The position numbers and the translations under genes are program-made. Shown one piece after another: positions 51,050 to 61,272 of a stretch of 64,000 nt of DNA; the stretch's first letter is position 1; every line of letters starts with the position of its first letter. The notes under the pieces were generated by a model. That model did no database searches and had not been told where the DNA came from. It saw only the letters and a list, made by a program, of their open reading frames with translations. The DNA is from Citrus sinensis (Eukaryota; Streptophyta; Magnoliopsida; Sapindales; Rutaceae). The stretch is taken from contig NC_068562.1 in assembly GCF_022201045.2 (NCBI RefSeq), positions 5,562,001 through 5,626,000 on the forward strand, written 5' to 3'.

Positions 51050-51910
51050 GCATATCCGAAAAAGCTATTTCCCCGGATTTTAACCCCGACTCGCACCCCG
51101 AATTAAACAAACCGTTTTGAGAATAATTGAAAACGTACCATTTCGACGCATTTTTCCTTTCGTTTTCACGCGATCGAGGCTTTTTACTTTTTGTACAACA
51201 GTTGCAATAGTTATGCACCTGCAAACACGAATGCACTCTCTCACGCCCGATGATGGACGAGCCACAGACGACAGACCATTGCCATCACATGATCGAGGTC
51301 TCTGTTACCATCACCGACAGTCACGCGACCATCCTCATCCACTCACAAAGTTAGTTGATTGAGATTTTGGCTGATTGGGAAATGATTATTGGTGTCTGAA
51401 TTGAGTATTAATGCTAGAATTGTTGCTGCTGGAAGTGATTATTGGACTTATTGTTTGATAATTTTAAATTATTTGGCTGATTGGGAAATGATTATTGGTG
51501 CTGGAATTGTTACTGCTGGAAGTGATTATTGAATTTTCAGTGCCTTGAGATGGAGCGTGACATTTTTTTCTTTTTTTTTTTGGGTAAAATACTAGAATTC
51601 TCATTTAATTTAACCTTCTACAGAGTCTTTATTAAAATATAAATTGTAGTTTGCAGTTTGCAGTTTGTGGAAGTTTTGTAACTCAGCCGAGTGTTGTGGT
51701 TGAAAGCAAAAAGAAGGATAAAGCATATGCTGGCAACGTCGTTTTGGTTTGAAATTAATTGAAGCATATGCTCACCCACGTGCTGCCCACCTTTTTCGGC
51801 TGAAATTAAAAGGAAAAGTAACAAAATAAAACGACGTCGTTTTTCACAACTCGGGGCGCGACTCGGGGTTTGACCCGGTGTGTGTAGCAGCGCTATTTGC
51901 ATATCATATT
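51050..51910. repeat. Second inverted-repeat pair related to the 49.7-kb element
   Basis: Sequence at about 51050-51110 (minus strand: ttcggggtgcgagtcggggt) pairs with about 51855-51885 on the plus strand (actcggggcgcgactcggggt). Each is followed outward by a ctattt/atagc and gcatat block. The cgggtcaaacccc-type end motif is shared with the element at 49.7-50.7 kb, suggesting a related family. The 16-bp word cgaattaaacaaaccg occurs twice (51022-51037 and 51099-51114). The boundaries are unclear. Confidence 0.45.
51367..51535. repeat. Tandem duplication, period about 106 bp
   Basis: The phrase ttggctgattgggaaatgat at about 51367 recurs at about 51473. In both copies it is followed by attattggtg and ggaagtgattattg. 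The copies differ by small indels. Non-coding. Confidence 0.8.
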
Positions 51911-54156
51911 CACGGTTTATCGCCATTTTAACATAAATTAATATTGGTAATTACATACGGAGTTTCGCCAGGTAATAACTCTTTTCACTGAATACGAGCA
52001 TGGGATTAAAAATTGATTGGGTTTACCAAGCTTATTCCGAACAACTACCGCCTGAAGACACAGAATTTATCGGTTTTCCCATAATGTATAATTTGTTTGT
52101 CGTTTCTGTTCTGTATTCTAATTGTTTTTGTTGTTACTGGAGCGTTGGGTGGTTCCGAACATACAAATTAAAGGCTTTAATGAGGCTGCAGGTCAAACAC
52201 CAACAACAAAATACAAGGAGCATTTTCTTCTTAGTTATTTTATTTATTGAACGAACGAGCATTTTGGTTAAGGACAACGGCCGCTCAATTAAAACAAATG
52301 AGTTTCACAAATCTACTTTTGGACTTCATTCCCATCATCCCATGCACTTGCTACGTGCGATGTGACAACGATAGTTATTTCCGTAGACAAATGTTTGTCG
52401 ATAGCAATTGTACTTCCAGAAACCACCATTTAAGTGTGAGAATAAATTGAATCCGCAGCTGATTGGGAGAGGTCTTGGGCTTAAATTTTCCGCTATGTCC
52501 CATCTCCCAAACGAAAAAGTTAAAGAGGTAGCAACTGGCAACCTTAACAAACAGTTTGTGGTTAAATGTTGTTGGATGTACTAAGAATATTAGCCCATTA
52601 TAACTTAGGGGCTAGTTTTACGATTCAAGTAGTTGGGCCTACGTAATTGGCCGGGGTTGTCTGCGATAAACATGTTTCTTTACCCCCTTTTTTTTTTCCC
52701 CCCCTTTCCGTTTATCAGTTTCTTTACCCTGGGCTAATTGTTGAAATCGAGTATGCAAATAGTACAATTTAAAATAATAAAAAAACAGAAACTATGTAAA
52801 TACAACTTTAGGTTGGCTATTTTACCTTAATACTTGTAGATTATCATCATTTAATCCTTAAAACTATTAGATGGCTTATTTAAGAGCCATATTGTTGTCA
52901 CCCCACCTTTATTGTCTCAAAATTAAAAAGCTGAGATAATTTGATTACTTCATGTAGGACGATTACGTAATGGTTTAGTTATTTTAGCGAGTATTTTAAT
53001 TCTTGTCAACTAAAATTTATTAGAGTGTACATTATTTGGTATGTTATCAACATTTTTTTTTCCATTTATTATTGTTTAGGTAGGATTCAGTTTTCATATT
53101 TGAATTCAGTTAACTTAGTGAATTTATTCAATTATAAATAAAGTGGTTGTATAATATATTTTAATATCTTTCAATAATAAAATTCTTTTTTGTTTTCCTT
53201 AATGAGACTGTCTACTTAAATTTTTTACTTGAAAAAAATCATTTAGATTAGATCTTCACAGCCGCGAAGTATGTTAACCTTTGACAAAGTATTTCCTTAT
53301 CTGCATACTCCGGTTCTCTGCCGTATAAAAGAAGGTTGAGGGTCTGTATTAAACACAAAGCAACTGGTCGTTCATTCATTGGTAGCATCTAAAACGTAAA
53401 CCATTACTATATTGAGAGAAGAATGATTCTAAACGTAAAATTGACAATATGTAAAGATAATTTTAAAAAAGAAAGAAAGGAAAAAGTTAATCAATAAAGA
53501 ACAATGAAGAGATAAACAAAGGAATAGAACTGACTAATTATGATAGTAACTCGTGACGAATCTAAAATGGAAAGATTCCGTCTAACAAACGTTTGGCTGG
53601 GACTTGAAGAATGATCCAGCAATCCGATGAGAGATTAGTGCCAAAGAGCTGTTACAGAGTTGAAAAATCGATCGATCCCCACAGCGCACGGAATACAATG
53701 TGCCTACGTTTGTCCATTTTCAATTTGTTGCTTTGCGCGTCCAGTTCCTTTGTTATACGTGTGCCTAAATTCACCACCGCACCATCTTTTCACAAAATTC
53801 TTGTGTCACGAATACGTAAAGGCAGAGCACACAGTTTTCTAGCAGTCGAACCAGTCTTATCGTGTTCCTACGAAAACCAAATGAATAAATTCGCTTGTTG
53901 CTTTGGGAATTAAATGCAGCATCAAATCAATATCAATGTTATGGGAATGATTAATTTATTTTGATTAAATCGAGCATCAGACTAGGGCACTGTAGTACTG
54001 TTTTATAATTGTATCAAATTATTAGAAGCATTTACATTGGTGGAGTCTACTGACATCCAATGACTGAATGCAACTGTGGTACGGTACCACAGTTGCACCA
54101 CAGGTTTCCCCTTAAATCGAATACAAACATAATTTGAGACTTGAGAGGGAAATGAA
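51911..54156. other. Intergenic DNA, plus a short palindrome
   Basis: AT-rich spacer. Two open frames of 100-121 codons (52000-52365 and 53611-53913) have no recognised domain, no splice context and mixed composition. I do not call them genes. A perfect hairpin lies at 54069-54097. Confidence 0.4.
54069..54097. repeat. Perfect 14-bp-arm palindrome
   Basis: tgcaactgtggtac, one base, then its exact reverse complement. It contains KpnI-like ggtacc at its centre and lies about 60 bases before a fold-back MITE. Confidence 0.9.
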
Positions 54157-54297
54157 TCCTTTTAAAGGCATGTGTTAAGTTACATGTAATCTAGTTTACA
54201 CTACTCACATAAATAGTAAGTAAATTTTATATTATTTACTGTTTATATGAGTGGATGTAAGTTACATTATATGTAATTTAAGGGATCTCCTTTTAAA
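54157..54297. repeat. Fold-back MITE (121 bp) with 9-10 bp TSD
   Basis: The element (54167-54287) has complementary arms: gttaagttacatgtaat... pairs with ...atgtaatttaaggg, and actactcacataaa pairs with ttatatgagtgg. The direct repeat tccttttaaa flanks it (54157-54166 and 54288-54297), 9-10 bp, pointing to Mutator-type insertion. Non-coding. Confidence 0.78.
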
Positions 54298-57245
54298 TAT
54301 AAGTATCATTACTGATTAGAGTGCGAGCAATTACGTTATAATCTCTTAGAATATGTTGAATTTGAACATGTTATCTCCCATTTGCTACTTTTTGGTTCTA
54401 AGGATTAATGTGTTAATTTTATGTTTAATGTTAGCAATCTGGATCAAAGTCATAAATTAGAATGTGACGTTTGGAAGGAAATGTTCAATTTCTAGTAAAT
54501 AATAATTTGTTCTTGGGCATAAGTACAAAAAAGGAAAACCAAAACGAAATCTTATTTTGACGGTTAACCTTGTAAAAAGAAAAAGATATTGACTTATTCT
54601 ATTGTAACATGAATCTCTGTGGGCCTTAGTCATATGGTTTTATCTCTTGTGTTGGATTTTTAAAGTATTGTCTAATGGTAATTTAATCTCATTCTCTCTT
54701 GTATGGGTTTTTAAGTTTAAATTCCAAACGTTTAGTATCATTCTAATAAATTGTTTCTTGAGCTGCCAAGACTTTTGCTTAATGTTAACTATCACGTTTA
54801 ATTGTGTTATTTTTTTGGTTAATTTTTTTTAGTATCAATAACGCTACATTAATATGATTGTGATACATGAATTATATACTGATTAAACATAGATTATATA
54901 CCGATTAAAACATCAATAATTGATTATTTGCATTATGTGATTGTTGACTTTATACTATTATTATTATTATACTGATTTTATAATATTATTTATTTATTAA
55001 ATAACACATAAATTATCGCTTCAATTATAATACAAATTATATTTCAACCATGTAAGTACATTAAAAGTATTTTAATATTTATATCAAATTTATTGGCAGT
55101 TTCATAGCTAAGTCTAATACATTATAATGTTTTTTCTCTAAGTGCCTGTTATGTATGGTTTATCTAATAACCGTAAGTACTTGTTTAATCTGATAAGCTC
55201 TTTTCAAAATTTTTTGTTGTTATTTAGTTGTTTTTGAGTAAAGCTTTTGAATATTAAATAAGTTATTTTGCCTCTACTAGTAAAAACTTAAATTTAGACT
55301 TTTAACAGCAGAGGTTGAAAGCTTTTTTAAAAGATTAAAATGTCTAAAATAGCATTTCTTTATTTCATAATCTTTTTTATTTCTTCATAACACAACTTTA
55401 AATAACTTGTTATTAAAGTAATTTTATAACTTTTAATAAAAATTCTCATTGACAACTAAACAACTAATTTTTTTTTTATAAAAGCTCTATTTAAATAAGC
55501 TCTATTTATAAAAAAAAACCATATCAAATGGAGCCTAAATAGGTAATGAAGTTAATTAAATAATAATGTGTTTTAAAATGGTGGATTGAAAATGATATAA
55601 TACTTTTGTAAGTAATCATTAAAAAAATCACAAGTTTATTAAAAGATTATGTAAGGTTGGCTATCTTAACACCATCCAATTTTATATATAGAAAGTGGAA
55701 CCTATAATATTTTTGGGTACCCAAAATGAGTCTAATTCAAGAGTTCCCTTAATAAGGAAAAAAAAAAAAAACCATTTTCACTTTCCGAGCGAGCAATGAA
55801 AACAAATGATTGTCTTGCATATGCTTATATTCTCAAAATTTGGATATAATCTAATTAATTCTTGCCAGCTTTTGCCAGCTCTCTATTTTGTAATTTAGGC
55901 AACTTGAATTATACGGTGGGATTGACTAATTTATTTCGATCCCATTGTCTATAAATTTCTGATGCATAGAAAACCATTACAACAGTTGTCCCAACTCGAC
56001 ACGTGGTTGTCACACTAGAACGTTAACACGTGGCTTCTTAGCAGGGCAAGTGTATAGTTCCTCGAAACAATTGTCCATCACAATAACACGTCACAGTCAT
56101 CCATGTTCGAGCACGACAACAGGACATGAACATTTTTTGCACAGAAATTGAACATGCTAGTTGTTCTCCAATTGAAGAGCTTACTTTAATATATTTTTTT
56201 CTCTCTCCACAATTATCTTCCACAGAACGGCTCTAAGGCACAGCTAATTTAATCTTTAAAAAAAAAAGGAGAAAAAAAAAAGAAAGTAAAAATCTGAAAC
56301 TCCACATAAAGTAGGAAAATCTCTGCGATACAGCAGATGGTCTCTTTCAAAAGCACAGTTTTCTGACACGTGTAGCGAAGCTTTTGATTAGACTTGGTTT
56401 CTGATAATCATATTGATGATGAATTCCGTATTTGCCACGTCCGTTTTTTAATGTCTTACTGCTCACACTTTAGACAAGTCTATGTTGATTTTTGATTACT
56501 TGAGGAAACTGTGGTCAAATGATTATGATTAAGATATTATCAAGTTGGAAAGAGAGGGTATTCCTGTAAAATGACACCGACCACGCTTGGGCTTGGAGTC
56601 GTTGAAAGGAAAAGGTTAACGCGGAGGACAGTCTGTGAAGAGAAGGTGACCAAATTTTTTTATGATTTGTCAAGAAAGAGACATCTTACTGAACTTGATT
56701 AACCGACACATGTCCAATCTTAGTGGCATTATCGTCAAATTAAGAAACAAATCTGGCCAAAAACCTGACTTAGCAACACAATCAAACTTAATTAAAATGG
56801 CCCAATTTTGACAGGTGTCATTTCCTGATTTGATGCTTTCAGAAGCCGCGTCTATATCCCATCCTTAAAGAAACTTCATAGAAAGGAAGTAAAATAAAAT
56901 CTAATTATTCACACCACCATTGCCTAACTAGCCTATCGTATAATATGTGCGTGCTTGTATTTTTATGTATATAAATAGGTACAGATAGTTTAAACGATTG
57001 GAGGAATCTGTTAGCGTTATTGATTACTGAGAGAATTTTAATCTTTTTGCTCTCTTTTCCAACCCCCCGCACTTCCTCATTTCCGATTATTTTTAATATA
57101 TATACACACATTCACTCCCCTTTTCAGTTTCCACGCTCACAATCACAATTCACAAACGCTCAAAAAGCTCTCTCTTTTTTTTTTTTTTTATTTCCATATT
57201 CTCTCTCCGTCTCTCCGCCATCTCGAATCTTTAAAGAAGAAGAAA
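54298..57245. promoter_or_regulatory. Spacer and upstream region of the arabinogalactan protein gene
   Basis: Mostly AT-rich spacer. Near the gene, a TATA-like tatatataca at about 57098-57107 is followed by a pyrimidine-rich leader (ctctctc and a T-run at 57165-57190, ctctctccgtctctccgcc) up to the ATG at 57246, consistent with a roughly 110-base 5' UTR. Start-site placement is inference. Confidence 0.5.
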
Positions 57246-57701
57246 ATGAATTCTTCAATGCTTAAAGTACTGTTCTTCTTGGGTCTCTTGGCCACCTCTT
57301 GCATGGCCCAGGCACCGGGTGCTGCACCGGTACCCTCACCGTCAACGACACCAACCGCTCCGGCACCGGCACCAAGGACTCCATCGCCAACTCCATCACC
57401 AGCACCTGCACCGGCAACGCCAACGCCAACGCCATCACCGTCGCCATCCCCATCAACATCACCAGCACCAGCAACTACACCTCCAAGCCCAGCTCCAGGC
57501 ACCGCAGCACCAACCCCATCTGCAACCCCTCCACCGGCTCCCACCCCTGGCTCCATCACACCTTCAGCTAATGCACCCGGAAGCGAGTCGACTCCTGCTG
57601 ATAACCAGCCCGGTGGTAGCTTCGTCGACGGTTGGGTCAACAGAGCTGCTATCTTCGGCACTGCTCTCGCCGGAACATTCTTCGCCCTTGTCATGGCTTA
57701 G
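57246..57701 (+). CDS. AGP: Classical arabinogalactan protein (GPI-anchored)
   Basis: Cell-surface proteoglycan backbone whose prolines are hydroxylated and arabinogalactosylated in the secretory pathway (family knowledge). A single exon of 151 residues. Residues 1-21 form a signal peptide (LKVLFFLGLLATSCMA, cleavage before Gln22). Residues about 22-115 are rich in Pro, Ala, Ser and Thr with Ala-Pro, Ser-Pro and Thr-Pro dipeptides, which direct Hyp O-glycosylation. The C-terminus has a short polar stretch around NQPGGSFVDGW and then a hydrophobic tail AAIFGTALAGTFFALVMA without a charged end, fitting a GPI-anchor signal. GC-rich, CAC/ACC-rich codon use contrasts with the AT-rich flanks, so other frames look open by chance. 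The start is the first ATG after the pyrimidine-rich leader. The exact paralogue cannot be named. Confidence 0.94.
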   Translation: MNSSMLKVLFFLGLLATSCMAQAPGAAPVPSPSTTPTAPAPAPRTPSPTPSPAPAPATPTPTPSPSPSPSTSPAPATTPPSPAPGTAAPTPSATPPPAPTPGSITPSANAPGSESTPADNQPGGSFVDGWVNRAAIFGTALAGTFFALVMA

Positions 57702-59889
57702 AATTTATTTGATTTCCGGTCTATCTTCTATCGGCTTTAATTTTAGATCTGTTATTCTTATTTGTTTGTCGATGAGTAGTGTTTTTTTTAAATACTTTTT
57801 CTTTATATTATTTTCGTGTTTTCATGGATTCATTTGTTCGCTGCTGATTGTTGATCGCGATTATTACTGATTGATGATTCTTCTGTATCGGGTTTGACCG
57901 CCGGGGGGTTAGCGACGCACGTGTTTTGATCTTCTGATGATGGGTGGGACCGTGGGAGAGTGGATGACTGTAGAGATTGGATTTTGGCTGGTGTATATCT
58001 AATAATTTTATTTTAAATAAAACAGTTTGTTATTCTTTTATTTTTGTGATTTAATTTTCCATGTCCGTTATTTGATCCAAATCCAATTACCCTCTGCATC
58101 TTTTCAAATTTTGGAGCTTAATTATATCCTATATTTTTTATTTAGCAATTATCAATCATAACTTTGTGAAATAATCATAAATGACACCAAATTTGAAACG
58201 GAAAAAAAATTATGTTCGGATTTTAACATATAGCAAAAACCATTTCGGAATATGTATGACTTCTTGTTTTATTGACCAATTTTGCATGAGTGCATTTTAT
58301 ATTTGGCTACATTATAGATGCCAAAACCCAAAAATATGGTTGATTGTTTAAGTATTTAACTTTGACCCCGTTAAAGAGATCGTTAACGTGGACCGCCCAA
58401 CCGTCATCGCCATTAACACCGACAACGAAGCTACCAGCTCAAGTTTTAGCGTATCACGTAATTTATTTTAGGCAAGCTAATTATATTGTGCATAGCACTT
58501 GCTATCCTTCGTGGCACTTTGTATGTGATCCAACTCATATCGGAATATAGAATGTGCTTGATTCACCCGTATGTGGTCAAATTGGCTTTCTTGTCTTAAC
58601 AAAATTGAAAACCTTTTAATTTCCCACCTTTGGCAGGTTGTTTTCAACTTTTATTTTATTTTATTTTTCATTTCTTTCCTTTAATTAATAGAGATTTACA
58701 ACGGGATTGGTTGAGAGCGAAAGTATTTTAACAGCAAGACTCTTGTAATTAATTATTCACCTGGCTCTATTATCAGATGACAGGTCATACTTGGTATCAT
58801 AATTTTCTAACCGCAAAAGTATTCATTAAACAATTTGAGTTAAAACAATTCACAAACTTCGTACTGACATAGTTTTGTTAAGTGTAATTGAGAGAGGGGG
58901 GGGGGGGGGGTTAGTACAACAAGACAAACTCTTGTAATTATTAACATATTTATTAGTCAGTGACATATTGACATTACAAACTTTGTATCATAATTTTCCA
59001 AGTGTAATGTTGCTCGTTAAATAATTTGGCTTAAAATAACTTCTTCTTCTTTTTAAATTTCTCTTCCCTCTCATCTATTTTCTATCCTTTCGTTGAATCT
59101 GCTGCTGGCTGGCTGAATAATATCCCTTCTCAACATTCAGCAATCAATTCCGGTCCATGCAGTCACTACCACTACTCATCTTTAAGCTGACATGGTTCGT
59201 GCTAAATGGCCAGCCCGAGGAGATATATTTATATCCTCCACTTCTTCTGAGTCTCAAAACTCCTTTCTGCTCTCTTCGTCAAGTAGGATATGTTAGCTCC
59301 TGCTGCAAAGCCCGTTTTCACTCTGTAACCAATCTTTAATTTTCTTCGTAAAGTTGGGCCTACTTTCATTTGCCGAATACGTACCCGAACGTTGGCCCTT
59401 TTCCAAATAAGCCGGAGCCTCTTTTGCACTCATCTTGGGGTTGGTGTCTTGAGCAATAGAGTGGGTACGTTGAGGATCACTTTGAAAACAAAGGAAACCG
59501 AGAAACAAATGTGGTTTATGAACGTTACTTTTGTAAAACAGCCTCCGAAGAACATTTTTAAGTTTTTTTTTTGTTTTTAATATACATTTATTATAAGGGT
59601 AGAGAGTGGTACAAACTCATATAAAAATTTAAGCTCCTTACTTTACCGAGATTTGAATTTAGATGGGTTTTACCTTCCCAAATCTCAATAATACAGTTAT
59701 TTTATAAAGAACAAAAAATGAACAAGTTTTACATATTTTTATGTATATTTTATAGGGATTAAGATTTTGCTGAGCATTTAATTAATGGTCATAATTTTTT
59801 TTTCTATCTTTCTCATTTATGTTGCTAAACAACCATTGATTCGTTGCTCAACATCCAAAAAAAAAAAAAAAATTGAACGTTGAATCCTT
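57702..59889. other. Intergenic DNA
   Basis: Likely AGP 3' UTR, then spacer. A 15-base G-run lies at 58896-58910. A short GC-richer segment at about 58362-58460 reads as a gene-like fragment (see findings). No complete gene. Confidence 0.45.
58896..58910. repeat. Homopolymer G run
   Basis: Fifteen consecutive G preceded by gagaga. Such runs are often mis-sized in sequencing. Confidence 0.9.
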
Positions 59890-60112
59890 ATCTATTTTAT
59901 AACCAACAAAGTATTAGCTCCATTGGCAATGGAGTCCCTTTAAGTGGCTTGACTGGGTTTGCTCCACAGTTCGAGTCGTAGGGAAGTCGTCTTTGTTGGG
60001 AGAACATGTGACTCCCGGTTCGAGCGGGAATTTCTAATCTAGGTTGTGGTACGGGCTTAAAGGTGCCTCCCCAGGATACCTCGTGGTTAAGATAAAAAAA
60101 TCTATTTTATAT
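59890..60112 (+). repeat. tRNA-derived SINE, family 1, copy 3, with TSD
   Basis: The body is about 59902-60100. It starts accaacaaagtattagctcc and ends cctcgtggttaagat plus an A-run. It is flanked by atctattttata (59890-59901 and 60100-60111), a 12-bp TSD. Box A here is the clearest of the three (tagctccattgg), with box B agttcgagtc. It is collinear with the copies at 0.5 kb and 32.6 kb and keeps the ggcttaaaggtgcctccccaggatacc end, which copy 2 has largely lost. Confidence 0.92.
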
Positions 60113-61272
60113 CGAGTCTCCATCAATTATATATATTTTTGTTGTAGTTTCTGTCTTGTAGCTTCCACATATGACCTTTTTCATTTTACAGATTTATTAT
60201 TACAAACTGTTGAAATTTATAATTTCTTTGTTATGGTTCCCATTTTATTCTACCACCCTCCAAAAATTAAGCCATAAACATTACAAAACTTAATATCATG
60301 TTTGTGTAATGCAGTACTGTTCATGTTATTTCTTTAACTAAAATAATAAAAACTTAATAAAATTAAATATATAATATTAAATACAATTAAAAACTTAAAT
60401 ATGCTACCACGGTGCTAATGAACTATTGGCGATGCAGTCGGCCTCTAGTGGCCACTGCATAACATCTTGTTTTATCTAAAATTTGGTAGCATTAGAATAC
60501 TTATTTTGCTGGGACTATGCAATGGCACAATTATTAACAACAAAAAAGATTTTATTTTTGTAAATTTACCATAAAAAACTTGCGAATCAAAACTTTGATT
60601 ATGAATATACATGTGGCAAATGAAAATTTATTTTTCAATAGTAGTTGCACCATTGCATAGCCCTTGAAATAAGAAGATTCTAATAGTTATTGTAAAACGT
60701 TGATGACAGGTTGTGGTGACCCGCAGTAAAAATTGTTTATTCTTTATTAAATTATTAATTGAATATAATAATAATAAAATATAAATGAATCATTAATCAG
60801 TAATTTAATATAAATGTTACAATAAAAATTTATTTTATATAATACAATTCATGACTATACTAAACATGGTATTAAGTTACAACTTAATATAATATAATTT
60901 GCAACATAATGCATTGTGCGAACGTACGTTTATTCCTTTCCAACCAGATAAGTCCAAGAGTAATAATAGTGTTCAAATTTTCAAAGGATACCCGACACCG
61001 CCGAGAGATTTAACAATCCATCCATGCGGTGCAACCCATACTAAGAATGTGAACAAGACTAGACAGCAGGGGGCCAAAAGTAAAATATCATATTGTTGAT
61101 TGGTCAAGTTTCACAAGCTGACAGCATGAAAGCGAAAGGAATGCTGATTGATCTTTCTATCAAAGATGAACAATAAAGAATCAATGATACAGAGACGGTA
61201 CCTGAACTGGATAATCTTTTCCATGCCATGTTAAAAAACTTTTTAACCGTATTTGCCAATTCTCTCAATAAT
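60113..61272. other. Intergenic DNA
   Basis: AT-rich spacer. A segment near 60400-60690 has loosely complementary ends (ggtagcatt.. / gcatagccc..) that might be another decayed element; it was not delimited. The last bases are the pre-insertion target of the LINE. Confidence 0.35.

Noticed and set aside
52000-52365. 121-codon plus-strand frame
   Set aside because: No domain, no conserved motif, no splice partners; composition of random spacer.
53611-53913. 100-codon plus-strand frame
   Set aside because: No recognisable family; flanks show no gene structure. Possible but unsupported.
57188-57694. 168-codon Gly/Ala/Val-rich minus-strand frame and 183-codon His/Gln-rich plus frame at the AGP locus
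   Set aside because: Shadows created by the repetitive GC-rich AGP codons; only the frame with signal peptide and GPI signal makes biological sense.
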